This document shows, in pieces, positions 40,095 through 49,033 of a stretch of 64,000 nt of DNA. The stretch is from Variovorax guangxiensis (GTDB lineage: Bacteria > Pseudomonadota > Gammaproteobacteria > Burkholderiales > Burkholderiaceae_C): NCBI RefSeq assembly GCF_003952165.1, contig NZ_RXFT01000018.1, positions 62,001 to 126,000 on the forward strand. Direction: 5' to 3'. Both the position numbers and the translations under genes were made by a program. The number at the start of each line of letters is the position of its first letter. The stretch's first letter is position 1. A model generated the notes under the pieces. The model ran no database searches and was not told where the DNA came from. It saw only the letters and a program-made list of their open reading frames with translations.

Positions 40095-40098
40095 CGAA

Positions 40099-41487
40099 AT
40101 GACCGGCAAAGTACGCACCCGCATCGCACCATCCCCCACGGGCTTTCTTCACCTGGGCACGGCTCGCACGGCCCTCTACTCGTGGGCCTATGCGCGCCAC
40201 CACGGCGGCGAGTTCGTGCTGCGCATCGAAGACACCGACGTGGCCCGCTCCACGCAGGACTCTACCGACCAGATCCTCGCGTCGATGCACTGGCTCGGCC
40301 TCGAATACGACGAAGGCCCGATCTACCAGATGCAGCGCCTGGAGCGCTACCGCGAAGTGATCGCGCAGATGCTCGCGGCGGGCACCGCCTACTACTGCTA
40401 TTGCACGCCTGCGGAACTCGAGGAGATGCGCGAGGCGCAACGCGCGCGCGGAGAGAAGACGCTGTACGACCGCCGCTGGCGTCCTGAGCCGGGCAAGGTG
40501 CTGCCGCCCGTGCCCGAAGGCGTGCCGCCGGTGGTGCGCTTCTGCAATCCTCCCGAAGGCGACGTGACGTGGAACGACCTCGTGAAGGGCGAGATCACCA
40601 TCAACAACCGTGAGATCGACGACCTCATCATCCTGCGGCCCGACGGTGTGCCGACCTACAACTTCGCGGTGGTGGTCGACGACTGGGACATGAACATCAC
40701 GCACGTGTTCCGCGGCGACGAGCACATCAACAACACGCCGTGGCAGATCAATATCTTCCGCGCGCTGGGTGCGCCGCTGCCCGAGTTCGGCCACGTGCCG
40801 GTGATCCTCGGCGACGACGGACAGAAGCTCTCGAAGCGCCGCGGCGCAGTGAGCGTCACTGCCTACGAAGACAACGGCTACCTGCCGGAAGCGATGCTCA
40901 ACTATCTCGCGCGCCTGGGCTGGAGCCACGGCGACGACGAGCTCTTCACGCGCGAGCAGATGGTGAGCTGGTTCGACGGTTCGCATCTGTCGAAGAGCCC
41001 CGCGCAGTGGGATGCGGCGAAGCTCGCGTGGGTCAATGCGCAGTACATCAAGGCGAAGAGCGGCGATGAACTCGCACCGCTCGTTGCAGCGCAGCTGCAC
41101 AAGCGCGGCATCGTTGCGGACGAGCGCCTGCCCGCGATCTGCGCGCTCTTCAAGGACCGTTGCGAGACGACAGTCGCGCTGGCCGACTGGGCTGCTGCGT
41201 TCTATGCGGACATCACCGTGACCGAAGCCGATCGCGCACAGCACGTCACCGATGCAGTGAAGCCCGCAATCGCAACGCTTGCAGAAAAAATGATGACGGT
41301 CGCGTGGGATAAGGCCTCGATCGCAGTTATGATCAAGGAAGTCCTCGCGACACACGCATTGAAGATGCCGGTGTTAGCGATGCCAGTACGAGTGCTTGTG
41401 ATGGGAACACCGCAAACACCGTCCTTGGATTCAGTCCTCGAAATTTTTTCCCGCGAAAAAGTTATCGAACGATTGAGAAAGGCCTGA
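40099..41487 (+). CDS. gltX: Glutamate-tRNA ligase
   Basis: Charges tRNA-Glu. 462 residues. The HIGH-type motif is PSPTGFLHLGTARTALYSWA, followed by RIEDTDVARST and the KMSKS-type motif KLSKRRGAVSV. The anticodon-binding domain is helical. It begins five bases after metZ. A tRNA-Glu gene lies just downstream at 41647. The last ~200 bases have clearly lower G+C and different codon choice (about 51% G+C in 41281-41460 by count) than the rest, though the frame and the family end are intact. Confidence 0.97.
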   Translation: MTGKVRTRIAPSPTGFLHLGTARTALYSWAYARHHGGEFVLRIEDTDVARSTQDSTDQILASMHWLGLEYDEGPIYQMQRLERYREVIAQMLAAGTAYYCYCTPAELEEMREAQRARGEKTLYDRRWRPEPGKVLPPVPEGVPPVVRFCNPPEGDVTWNDLVKGEITINNREIDDLIILRPDGVPTYNFAVVVDDWDMNITHVFRGDEHINNTPWQINIFRALGAPLPEFGHVPVILGDDGQKLSKRRGAVSVTAYEDNGYLPEAMLNYLARLGWSHGDDELFTREQMVSWFDGSHLSKSPAQWDAAKLAWVNAQYIKAKSGDELAPLVAAQLHKRGIVADERLPAICALFKDRCETTVALADWAAAFYADITVTEADRAQHVTDAVKPAIATLAEKMMTVAWDKASIAVMIKEVLATHALKMPVLAMPVRVLVMGTPQTPSLDSVLEIFSREKVIERLRKA

Positions 41488-41522
41488 AATTCGGGCTATA
41501 ATCTGAGGCTCGACACCCACAC

Positions 41523-41598
<76 letters not shown>

Positions 41599-41646
41599 GA
41601 GTGTCGAGAAGGTATGAGATGCTGATCGCAGCACGTCCAAGGTTTT

Positions 41647-41722
41647 GACCCTATCGTCTAGAGGCCTAGGACACCACCCTTTCACGGTGGCTACCGGGGT
41701 TCGAATCCCCGTAGGGTCGCCA
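41647..41722 (+). tRNA. tRNA-Glu(UUC)
   Basis: Acceptor GACCCTA/TAGGGTC, anticodon arm CCACC-CTTTCAC-GGTGG (TTC), T arm CGGGG/CCCCG, G discriminator and CCA. Normal proteobacterial form. Confidence 0.96.
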
Positions 41723-41791
41723 GTTTCACTTCAGTGAAGCAGGCACGAGTCGTCAACACTCGGTTCCGCAAGGAGCGAACGTTGTCTACCA

Positions 41792-41868
41792 GGAGTGGTA
41801 GTTCAGTTGGTTAGAATACCGGCCTGTCACGCCGGGGGTCGCGGGTTCGAGTCCCGTCCACTCCGCCA
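41792..41868 (+). tRNA. tRNA-Asp(GUC)
   Basis: Acceptor GGAGTGG with CCACTCC, D arm with AGTTCAGTTGGTTAGAA, anticodon arm CCGGC-CTGTCAC-GCCGG (GTC), T arm CGGGT-type with TTCGAGT, G discriminator and CCA. This is the ordinary bacterial tRNA-Asp and serves as a reference for the divergent Asp gene at 1255-1330. Confidence 0.96.
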
Positions 41869-41873
41869 GTCAG

Positions 41874-41908
41874 AAGCCCCTGCAGCCAAAAGCTGCAGGG
41901 GCTTTTCA
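41874..41908 (+). terminator. Terminator of the tRNA-Ala-Glu-Asp cluster
   Basis: A 13-bp stem (41874-41886 with 41892-41904, aagcccctgcagc) with a five-base loop, followed by a T run. Confidence 0.9.
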
Positions 41909-42492
41909 CTTTCTGGCTTCTACCTGTTTCTTTGCTTCCCCCATTCTTCCCCCCATTCATCCGCTGATCTGCGCATGTCTGTTGCCTCGTGGCTACGAGG
42001 CGCCGTGCGTTTGTCGCATGGGACGAGCGGCGTGTCGAATGAATCCACGATCAGGTTCGGGTGCGAGTTCAGGATGCGCCTGCGCAGGGAGAGCATCGGT
42101 AGAGATGCTCGATGCTTGGTCCACCTATGCTGTTGGAGAGCAACGTAGCGGACACGCGCTCGATACGTAGCTTCGTCGCTACGGTAGCTTCACCATGACA
42201 GCGGCATCGGAGAGCCGCGGCAGCCTTCACGAGTGCGGTGCCATCAAATCTCCTCGGAGAACTTCGTTGCGGCCCGGCGTACTGGTCATCGCGCGGGGCG
42301 CGATTTTTCTCGCTGATCTATGGTCATTCGCGACATGGATCGCTCGCCGACATGCAGGCACAAGACCTCCTCGAAGACCGAATGAGGCAAATCAACGACA
42401 ACTCGAAGCGACCGCGTTACATCCGGGCTCTCGCAGTCGAATAAACTCCCGCCCGCTTGCAGCGTGATTCGTGCTGCGCCGCCATAGGCAAC
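41909..42492. other. Intergenic stretch without a recognised gene
   Basis: About 580 bases between the tRNA terminator and the HU-like gene. G+C is lower than the surroundings. Short frames exist (for example 42195-42467 and 42238-42444), but none has a family signature or a convincing ribosome site. Small hairpins occur (gcatcggtagagatgc near 42100, cgtagcttcgtcgctacg near 42165). It must contain the promoter of the HU-like gene; no clear -35/-10 pair stands out. Confidence 0.5.
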
Positions 42493-42900
42493 ATGGCGAA
42501 ATCAAACTTATTAGGAACTCAGTTGAACCGCATCGAACTCGTCGAAAAAATCGCCGCCGCCCACAACCTCAGCAAGGCAGAAGCCGCGCGCGTCCTCGAG
42601 ACCATCACCAGCTCGATCGTCGCCGCCGTGAAGAAGGACGACCCCGTCCAGATCGTCGGCTTCGGTACTTTCAAGCAAGTGGCGCGCGCCGCACGCTCGG
42701 GCTTCAACCCCAGCGCCGGCACCAAGATCAAGATCGCCGCACAGAAGGTGCCGAAGTTCGTGCCGGGCGCAGCCTTCAAGGCCGCCGTGGACCCCAAGGC
42801 TGCAAAGCGCAAGGCCGACAGCAAGGCTGTGGCTGCCAAGCCCGCAGCGAAGAAGGCCGCCGCTCCCGCCAAGAAGGCCGTGGCTGCCAAGAAGAAGTAA
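42493..42900 (+). CDS. HU-family DNA-binding protein with a lysine/alanine-rich tail
   Basis: A nucleoid protein. Residues ~11-100 form an HU/IHF fold (NRIELVEKIAAAHNLSKAEA, VGFGTFKQVARAARSGFNPS, KIKIAAQKVPKFVPGAAFK). The last ~40 residues are a histone-H1-like tail of KAA/KPA repeats. With ATG 42493 the product has 135 residues. A TTG at 42523 with AGGA six bases before it would begin exactly at NRIELV, the usual HU start, so the true start may be that TTG. A strong terminator follows. Confidence 0.9.
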   Translation: MAKSNLLGTQLNRIELVEKIAAAHNLSKAEAARVLETITSSIVAAVKKDDPVQIVGFGTFKQVARAARSGFNPSAGTKIKIAAQKVPKFVPGAAFKAAVDPKAAKRKADSKAVAAKPAAKKAAAPAKKAVAAKKK

Positions 42901-42948
42901 GAAAGAAGCGGTGACGCAGGCATCCCGGCCGTGTGTCCAGGATGCTCC

Positions 42949-42982
42949 ATAAGAAACGGCCCCTCGGGGCCGTTTCTTATTG
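42949..42982 (+). terminator. Terminator after the HU-like gene
   Basis: A perfect 15-bp inverted repeat (42949-42963 with 42966-42980, ataagaaacggcccc) with A and T tracts on the two sides. It can act in both directions and also end the minus-strand gene at 43013. Confidence 0.85.
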
Positions 42983-43012
42983 GTCGGTCGGCTCGGCTGC
43001 CGCCGGCACATT

Positions 43013-43222
43013 TCAGTCGGGCTGGATCACGCCCTCGTTCAGGTAGCGCTGGTACTCGGCGATCGGTATCGCCGTCGTCTGCATGCTGCCGGCATCGCCC
43101 CAGCTCAGCACGGCGCTGTCGGGCGCCAACTGGATTTCGATGGGGCCTTGGGGAATGAGGATCAGGGGGCCATCGCCGGCCCGGTATTCGACATTTCCTG
43201 TGACTTTCGCATTGGCTGCCAT
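43013..43222 (-). CDS. Small conserved-looking hypothetical protein
   Basis: A 69-residue soluble protein beginning MAANAKVTGNVEYRAGDGPL and ending YLNEGVIQPD. GAGGAA lies about eight bases before the ATG at 43222, a good ribosome site. The composition suggests a small beta-rich fold followed by a helix (IPIAEYQRYLNEG). No family name can be given. It shares the bidirectional terminator with the HU-like gene. Confidence 0.7.
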   Translation of the reverse strand: MAANAKVTGNVEYRAGDGPLILIPQGPIEIQLAPDSAVLSWGDAGSMQTTAIPIAEYQRYLNEGVIQPD

Positions 43223-43395
43223 GTTCGTTCCTCGGGGTGTTGGGGAATGCGGGGGACGGAACTCAAGCGTATCGGAATCCGGTGATCCGCGGATGCGCCG
43301 GCATGCGCTTATCCGTGTAGGCCGAATGGCTGTCCGTCGACTGCAGCCGATCGTCACACCTGCGTCATGCGCGGCGTGGCACCCTCGCGCCTCGA

Positions 43396-43866
43396 ATGAC
43401 GAAGCGCACCATCATTCTTCTTGCAGCGATCGCCGGCCTTGCCATCCTGGCAATGGGTATCGCTTGGCGCGTTGGGGCCGCCGGTGAACCGCAAGCCCGT
43501 GCGGCCGAGTCGGCTTCGTCGCTCGAGATCCGCTGGCACGGTGGCGGCATCGTGCTTCAGGGCACGGTGCAAGACGCAGCTACGCAGCAAGTGCTTGCGC
43601 AAGGCGCCGCAGCCCGCCTGGGCGGCGAGAGCGAACAGGTCACCGACTGGCTCGACATCACGCCCGCCGCGCCGCCGGTGGCGGACGCTGCGGCGCTGGC
43701 CCGGCTCATCCAGCTCGGACAGGAAGGCTGGCACCTGCAGCGGCGCCCCACCGAAGGCTGGCTCGCCGTGCAGTCGCCGACCGACCAGCGCAGCGTGGAG
43801 GCGAAGGCGCTCCTGCAGGCCGCCTTCGGCCCCGGCGTTGCGATCCGCATCGTCCAGTTGCCCTGA
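43396..43866 (+). CDS. Membrane-anchored protein with a BON/OmpA-like segment
   Basis: A 156-residue protein with an N-terminal membrane segment (TIILLAAIAGLAILAMGIAW) and a periplasmic domain. SLEIRWHGGGIVLQGTVQDA followed by ATQQVLAQGAAARLG resembles a BON-type repeat, and a second similar half follows (WLAVQSPTDQRSVEAKALLQ). Related segments occur in OmpA-family proteins of the Comamonadaceae, but the OmpA domain itself is absent. Function unknown. Confidence 0.65.
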   Translation: MTKRTIILLAAIAGLAILAMGIAWRVGAAGEPQARAAESASSLEIRWHGGGIVLQGTVQDAATQQVLAQGAAARLGGESEQVTDWLDITPAAPPVADAAALARLIQLGQEGWHLQRRPTEGWLAVQSPTDQRSVEAKALLQAAFGPGVAIRIVQLP

Positions 43867-43967
43867 AAAGGCTGCCGATCTCCTCACGCCACGGCAGGGC
43901 CTTCACGGCCTCGTCATGCGCGGTGGCCAGCATCCGCTGCGTTACCAAACAAGGAGAGAGGTTTCCC

Positions 43968-45800
43968 ATGCATGCATCGTTGAAGCACTTCGCCCTTGCC
44001 GGCGTGGTGGTGGCCACCCTGACCGCCTGCGGCGGCAGTGGCAACTCGAACAATTTCATTCCCTTCGTGCCGCCTCCCACGGCGAGCAATCCGCCTGCAC
44101 CGGCTCCGGCGCCCGCCGCGCCGGGCACCATCGACGTCAAGCTCATCGCCTTCAACGACCTGCACGGCAACCTCGAGCCGCCGAAGCTGTCGATCAACGC
44201 GCCGGCGAAGGCGGGCGGCACGGTGGCGGTGCCCGCCGGCGGCGCGGCCTACATGGCTTCCGCCATCGCCTCGCTGAAGGCGAAGAATCCGAACAATGCC
44301 GTGGTGTCGGCCGGCGACATGATCGGCGCGTCGCCGCTGGTCTCGGCACTCTTCCTCGACGAATCGACCATCGAAGCCGTCAACGCGATGAAGATCGACT
44401 TCAACGCGGTCGGCAACCACGAGTTCGACAAGGGCCAGACCGAGCTGCTGCGCATGAAGAACGGCGGCTGCGCGAAGAACACCGCGCTCGAGCCCTGCCG
44501 CGTGAACAAGAGCTTCCCGGGCGCCAACTTCGGCTTTCTCGCGGCCAACACGGTGAAGACCGACGGCAACACGCTGTTTCCCGCCACCGGCATGAAGAGC
44601 TTCACGAAGGACGGCGCCACGGTGAAGGTGGCCTTCATCGGCATGACGCTGAAGGGCACGCCGAACATCGTGACGCCCGCCGGTGTTGCCGGCCTGAGCT
44701 TCAAGGACGAAGCCGATACGGCCAACGCGCTGATTCCCCAGCTGAAGTCGCAGGGCGCCGACGCCATCGTCGTCGTCATCCACGAAGGCGGCACCACCAC
44801 CGTGGGCTACAACGACAAGAGCTGCGCCGGCCTGAGCGGCGACATCCTGCCGATCCTCAACAAGCTCGATGCGTCGGTCGACGTGGTGATCTCGGGTCAC
44901 ACGCACCGCTCCTACATCTGCGACTACGCCAAGACCAACCCCGCCAAGCCCTTCCTGCTGACCAGCGCCGGCCAGTACGGCACGCTGCTGACCGACATCA
45001 ACCTCACCATCGACACCAAGACCCGCAAGGTGACGGCCAAGAGCGCCGACAACGTGATCGTTCAGGGCGAGGCCTACACCAGCGGCTCGACCACCGTCGC
45101 GCTGACCGACCAGTACCCCGTCTTCGGCAAGAACCAGGAAGTGGCTGCACTCATCAGCCAGTACCTCGCCATCGCCGGGCCGCTGGTGCAACGCGTGGTG
45201 GGTTCGCTCACCGCCACTGCCACGCGCACGCAGACCACGTCGAAGGAAAGCGTGCTGGGCAACCTGATCGCCGACGCGCAGCTCGCCGCCACCAGCCCCG
45301 CCGGCAAGGGCGCCGCGCAGATCGCCTTCATGAACCCGGGCGGCGTGCGCGCCGACCTCGCGCCCGCCGGCGACGGCAGCGTGACCTACGGCCAGATCTT
45401 CGCCGTGCAGCCCTTCGGCAACAGCCTGGTGGTGAAGACCATGACCGGCGCGCAGATCAAGGCGGTGCTCGAACAGCAGTTCAACAGCGGTTCCAACACC
45501 ACGAGCGCGCCCAAGGTGCTGCTGCCCTCCAACGGCTTCAGCTACACCTACAACCTGTCGCAGCCTGCCGGATCGCGCATCAGCAACATGTCGCTCAACG
45601 GCACCGCGATGACCGATGGCACCAGCTACCGCGTGACCATGAACAGCTTCCTGGCAACCGGCGGCGACAACTTCACCGTCTTCAACCAGGGGACGGACAC
45701 GCTGGGCGGCGACCAGGACGTGGATGCCCTGGAGGCCTACATCAAGGCCAACAGTCCGCTGACGCCGCCGGCGACCGACCGCATCACGGTCGTGCCTTGA
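43968..45800 (+). CDS. 5'-nucleotidase/2',3'-cyclic phosphodiesterase lipoprotein
   Basis: A 610-residue exported enzyme of the UshA type. The lipoprotein signal is VVVATLTACGG, with the acylated Cys at about residue 21, followed by a Pro-rich linker. The metallophosphatase domain has KLIAFNDLHGNLEP, SAGDMIGASP, AVGNHEFDKGQ, IHEGG and VISGHTHRSY. The C-terminal 5'-nucleotidase domain has GNLIADAQLAAT, FMNPGGVRADL, QPFGNSLVV and TNSFLATGGDNF-like text for nucleotide binding. AAGGAGAG precedes the ATG. Likely salvages phosphate and nucleosides in the periplasm. Confidence 0.93.
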   Translation: MHASLKHFALAGVVVATLTACGGSGNSNNFIPFVPPPTASNPPAPAPAPAAPGTIDVKLIAFNDLHGNLEPPKLSINAPAKAGGTVAVPAGGAAYMASAIASLKAKNPNNAVVSAGDMIGASPLVSALFLDESTIEAVNAMKIDFNAVGNHEFDKGQTELLRMKNGGCAKNTALEPCRVNKSFPGANFGFLAANTVKTDGNTLFPATGMKSFTKDGATVKVAFIGMTLKGTPNIVTPAGVAGLSFKDEADTANALIPQLKSQGADAIVVVIHEGGTTTVGYNDKSCAGLSGDILPILNKLDASVDVVISGHTHRSYICDYAKTNPAKPFLLTSAGQYGTLLTDINLTIDTKTRKVTAKSADNVIVQGEAYTSGSTTVALTDQYPVFGKNQEVAALISQYLAIAGPLVQRVVGSLTATATRTQTTSKESVLGNLIADAQLAATSPAGKGAAQIAFMNPGGVRADLAPAGDGSVTYGQIFAVQPFGNSLVVKTMTGAQIKAVLEQQFNSGSNTTSAPKVLLPSNGFSYTYNLSQPAGSRISNMSLNGTAMTDGTSYRVTMNSFLATGGDNFTVFNQGTDTLGGDQDVDALEAYIKANSPLTPPATDRITVVP

Positions 45801-45819
45801 CAGGCGGGTGGTGAATGCG

Positions 45820-45849
45820 AGGACAGGCCGTGCTCAGCCGGCCTGTCCT
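45820..45849. terminator. Hairpin at a convergent gene junction
   Basis: An 11-bp stem (45820-45830 with 45839-45849, aggacaggccg) lies between the 5'-nucleotidase and the convergent membrane gene, overlapping the end of the latter. No T run is present, so termination is only suggested by position. Confidence 0.35.
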
Positions 45850-46511
45850 TCAGATACCAGGCCGTGCCAAACCGGCGCGACCGGAACTCTGCGAGTGCGG
45901 GCCAGCCATCGGCAGCTGAGCACCGCCTGCAGCGCCGGCAGTGCGGCGAAGGGCATGGCAACCCCCAGCAGGAGCCCGAAACGCGGCTCCAGCGCATGGA
46001 ACAGCACCGTTGCGGCCAGCACTTGCAGCAGCCAGTTCGTCAGTGCGATGCAGCCCATGGGCGCGAGCTTGCGCAGCCATTGCCGCCAGCGCGCCTGCTG
46101 GAACAGCAGAACGAAGGCCGCCATGCAGCAGATGAAGAGGGCTGCTGCCAGCGGTGCGAGTCGCTGCAGCAGCAGGGCCGCGATGATGCCGGTGACCGCA
46201 GCCGTCTTCAGCAGCCGAACCCACAGCCGTCGATAGGCGACGGACTCCAGCAGCATGCGCCGCGCGAGCACGCGCAAGGCTGCCGGCTTCTTGCCAGGCT
46301 GATCCGCCCGCATCGCGAAGCTCATGCCCAAGAGCAGCGAAAGCAGCGCAGCCGACGACACGGCGAATTCGAGTGCCGACGCTCCGAGCAGGCCGAGCAT
46401 CGGCATGAGGAACAGCACGAAGCCGCGCAGCGCGTCCGGCAGTTCAGGTCGGCGGACGCTGCCGGCGCGCGGTTGGCGCGGCAGCCTTCTTGCTGCGAGG
46501 TCGAATGTCAT
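45834..46511 (-). CDS. Integral membrane protein, DUF418-like
   Basis: A 225-residue protein with about five hydrophobic segments (DALRGFVLFLMPMLGLLGAS, VTGIIAALLLQRLAPLAAAL, CMAAFVLLFQ, IALTNWLLQVLAATVLFHAL, LLGVAMPFAALPALQAVLS). The segment KLAPMGCIALTNWLLQ matches the GRMALTNYLLQ-type core of DUF418 transporters, and the N-terminal DALRGFVLF is also typical. DUF418 proteins usually have near 400 residues, so this one is short, with the middle helices missing. It may be a shortened or decayed member. Confidence 0.6.
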   Translation of the reverse strand: MTFDLAARRLPRQPRAGSVRRPELPDALRGFVLFLMPMLGLLGASALEFAVSSAALLSLLLGMSFAMRADQPGKKPAALRVLARRMLLESVAYRRLWVRLLKTAAVTGIIAALLLQRLAPLAAALFICCMAAFVLLFQQARWRQWLRKLAPMGCIALTNWLLQVLAATVLFHALEPRFGLLLGVAMPFAALPALQAVLSCRWLARTRRVPVAPVWHGLVSEGQAG

Positions 46512-46777
46512 GGGGCGCGATGTCGGTTCGGATGTCAGATCGCGGAGGGCCGTGCGCAGCCATCCGCACCACAGCCGCGATGCTACGAATCACCATTGCA
46601 CGAACATTGCGCGCCGGCCGCGGGTGCGCCGCGAAGGTTCATCGATGCCGTGACCTCGCGTAGGCCGATGCCTTCAACTCGATTTGCCCGGTTTTGACGG
46701 TCTTAGCATGGGCGAATCTGCCCACGGGCAGAGATCTCATTGCCGATCCATGTTCTTTTCAAAGGAAGGATTCCGTC

Positions 46778-47365
46778 ATGAAAAAAGCCATGAACTTCCG
46801 GACGCTGGCGCTTTCGTCCCTCGTGGCGGCGTGCAGCCTGGCCTTCGTCGGGTGCACGACCACGCGGCCGCAGGACCAGGCCAGCAGCGCGTCTTCGCGC
46901 GCCTCCATCGATGCGCAGGTCGATGCTTCGCTGTCCAAGCTCTACGATTCGGTGAAGGGCTCGCGCGATCTGGTCGCCAAGTCCAGCGGCGTGCTGGTGT
47001 TTCCCGCCGTGGTGGGCGCCAGCATGGGCGTGGGCGCCGAGTACGGCCGGGGCGCCCTGCGCGTGAACGGGCGCACGCAGTCCTACTACAGCACCACCGC
47101 CGGGTCGGTGGGCTTCCAGGCCGGCGCGCAGTCGAAGGCAGTGATCTACCTGTTCAACACCCAGGCCGCGCTCGACAAGTTCCGCAGCAGCAAGGGTTGG
47201 ACGGCCGGCGCCGACGCCACGGTGGCGCTCGCGACCATCGGCGCCAACGGCAGCATCGACACCAACACGCTGCGCCAGCCTGTGGTGGGTTTCGTGATGA
47301 CCAACGTGGGTCTGGAAGCGGGCGTTTCGCTGTCGGGCGCGAAGATCAGCGAGATCCAGCCGTAG
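46778..47365 (+). CDS. SYLF/YSC84-domain lipoprotein
   Basis: A 195-residue lipoprotein. The signal peptide has the lipobox AFVGC. It continues with a lipid-binding SYLF (YSC84) domain: LYDSVKGSRDLVAKSSGVLV, FPAVVGASMGVGAEYGRGAL, YYSTTAGSVGFQAGAQSKAV and GWTAGADATVALATIGANG. Bacterial members are periplasmic or outer-membrane proteins of unclear role, often stress-linked. AAGGAAGGA precedes ATG 46778, which settles the start; the frame extends further upstream without a signal. Confidence 0.88.
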   Translation: MKKAMNFRTLALSSLVAACSLAFVGCTTTRPQDQASSASSRASIDAQVDASLSKLYDSVKGSRDLVAKSSGVLVFPAVVGASMGVGAEYGRGALRVNGRTQSYYSTTAGSVGFQAGAQSKAVIYLFNTQAALDKFRSSKGWTAGADATVALATIGANGSIDTNTLRQPVVGFVMTNVGLEAGVSLSGAKISEIQP

Positions 47366-47399
47366 GAACTGCCTTCCTCATCCAGCCGGCTGCAGGCTC

Positions 47400-48266
47400 T
47401 CAGTGATCCAGCTGGGCCTGCAGCTCGGCAACCTGCCTGCGCAGTGATTCGTTCTCGGCCGTGAGTTCGGCCACGCGCTGTTGCAGCGCCTGCACCGTAT
47501 CCAGGCTCGCGTCGTCGTCCGAAGATTGCTCGGCAGTTTCCGCACGCGGCTTCTTCTTCGACTCGCGCACGCGTTTTGCAGCCTGCTTGAGTTCATCCTT
47601 GCCCGCGTTCGCGGCCGAGACCTGTTCCTCGGCCGGCAGCGTGGCCACGGCGGCCGCGGTGTTGATCGAAATCACGCCCGACTTGACAGCGGCCACCAGT
47701 TCCGGCGCGGCCTGCTTCTGGATCTTCTCGATCATGCCGACCTGGCTGCTGCTCAGGCGGGCGGCTCTGGCGATGGCTTCGCGGCTGTTGAGCGGAGCGG
47801 GCGGGGGGAGGGGAACTGCCGCGGCGGCTTCTTCACCCGTGGCATCGGCGGGCGGATCGGCATCGAACGGGGGATCGTCCGAGGAAGAGGTAGGAACAGG
47901 GGCGGAGGAGGCCGGCTCGGTCGCCGTGGCCAGGCGGCTGCGCTGCTGGTCGACGATGTCCTTCTTTCTCAGCGCGAGCACGCCGCGCAGGTAGTCGGAG
48001 ATGCTGCGCCGGCCCAGGTGCTGGTCGATCATCCAGAGGTGCACGTCCTCGATGGTCTTGAAGCGCGGGTTCTGCACCGTCTTGAAGGGCAGGCCGTGCT
48101 TCTGGCAGATGCCGTAGCGGTTGTGGCCGTCCACCAGCACATCGCCCCACAGCACCAATGCATCGCGGCAGCCCTCGGCCAGGATGCTCCGCTCCAGCGC
48201 CTCGTGTTCCTCCGGCGTCATGGGATCGATATAGGCTTTGAGTTCTTCGTTGACGACGATGTTCAT
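47400..48266 (-). CDS. ParB/Srx-like protein with a C-terminal coiled coil
   Basis: A 288-residue protein. The N-terminal ParB/sulfiredoxin-like domain includes EHEALERSILAEGCRDALVL and VDGHNRYGICQKHGLPF. An Ala/Pro-rich linker follows, then a helix-turn-helix-like region (NSREAIARAARLSSSQVGMI) and a C-terminal coiled coil (VQALQQRVAELTAENESLRR). It lacks the ParB box and has no parA partner nearby, so it is not the chromosomal segregation ParB. A regulatory or DNA-binding role, as in plasmid- or island-borne relatives, is inferred. Confidence 0.75.
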   Translation of the reverse strand: MNIVVNEELKAYIDPMTPEEHEALERSILAEGCRDALVLWGDVLVDGHNRYGICQKHGLPFKTVQNPRFKTIEDVHLWMIDQHLGRRSISDYLRGVLALRKKDIVDQQRSRLATATEPASSAPVPTSSSDDPPFDADPPADATGEEAAAAVPLPPPAPLNSREAIARAARLSSSQVGMIEKIQKQAAPELVAAVKSGVISINTAAAVATLPAEEQVSAANAGKDELKQAAKRVRESKKKPRAETAEQSSDDDASLDTVQALQQRVAELTAENESLRRQVAELQAQLDH

Positions 48267-48421
48267 GGGTGCGGAATCGGGCTAGGGGCGGCATTTTAGG
48301 TGGCCCCGCCGGGCCCTCCGGCGAGCGTTGAAGGCTGTCTCGGTTTCGGCCGTTCAAACGTCTTAATGGGTAAGAGATAAAGGGAGGAGCAACTGCGAAA
48401 GCGGGCCTTTTCTTGTCTAAA

Positions 48422-48440
48422 GATAGTAATAGTTCTTATT
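48422..48440 (+). promoter_or_regulatory. Fur-box-like site upstream of the sigma factor gene
   Basis: gatagtaatagttcttatt matches 13 of 19 positions of the consensus GATAATGATAATCATTATC. It stands out as an AT-rich island 36 bases before the sigma factor start. It would shut the gene off when iron is sufficient. Confidence 0.6.
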
Positions 48441-48475
48441 TGCATTATCTCGAATTGAATACTTCAGGAGTACCC

Positions 48476-49006
48476 ATGGACATGTCGCTTCAGCCAGCCG
48501 AGCCCACGCTGGGAGAGGTCTTCATCGCAAACCGTGCCCAGCTCCAGCGCGTTGCGCAAAAAATCGTCCGTACCGCGGATCTCGCCGACGAAGTGCTGCA
48601 GGACGCCTACCTCAAGCTCGCCGACGGCGCCTGCGTGCGCGACGTGCGCAAGCCCCTCGGCTACTGCTGCCAGGTGGTGCGCAACGTGGCTTTCGACTAC
48701 CACCGCCACAACTCCGTCGAGGCCACCTATCGCACCTACTGCGAAGACGTCGAACTGGTCAGCCCGCCCAGCAACGACGCGCCCGACCGCGTACTCGACG
48801 GCCGCCAGGCGCTGGCCGCGATCGACCGCGTGCTAGAGGCGCTGCCCGCGCGCACCCGCCTGGCCTTCGAGCTCAACCGCCTCAGCGGCATGACGCAACG
48901 GGAGATCGGCGTGCGCCTCGGCTGCTCCGCCACGCTGGTGAACTTCATGATCAAGGACGCCGACGCCGCCCTCGAAAGCTGCCGCTACCTCGTCCAGGGC
49001 GGCTGA
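48476..49006 (+). CDS. Iron-starvation ECF sigma factor (PvdS/OrbS-like)
   Basis: A 176-residue extracytoplasmic-function sigma factor. Region 2 includes VFIANRAQLQRVAQKIVRTA, DLADEVLQDAYLKLADG and LGYCCQVVRNVAFDYHRHN, a pattern shared with PvdS and OrbS. Region 4 includes LPARTRLAFELNRLSGMTQR followed by EIGVRLGCSATLVNFMI. ATG 48476 with AGGAG six bases upstream is preferred; an upstream TTG would add residues encoded by the operator. Position ahead of mbtH and the synthases indicates that it drives siderophore synthesis under iron limitation. Confidence 0.92.
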   Translation: MDMSLQPAEPTLGEVFIANRAQLQRVAQKIVRTADLADEVLQDAYLKLADGACVRDVRKPLGYCCQVVRNVAFDYHRHNSVEATYRTYCEDVELVSPPSNDAPDRVLDGRQALAAIDRVLEALPARTRLAFELNRLSGMTQREIGVRLGCSATLVNFMIKDADAALESCRYLVQGG

Positions 49007-49033
49007 TTTTTCCGCCTCCCCGTCGGCGATACG

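Noticed and set aside
42195..42467. A 90-codon frame upstream of the HU-like gene
   Set aside because: No family, no ribosome site, and it overlaps the region that should hold the HU promoter.
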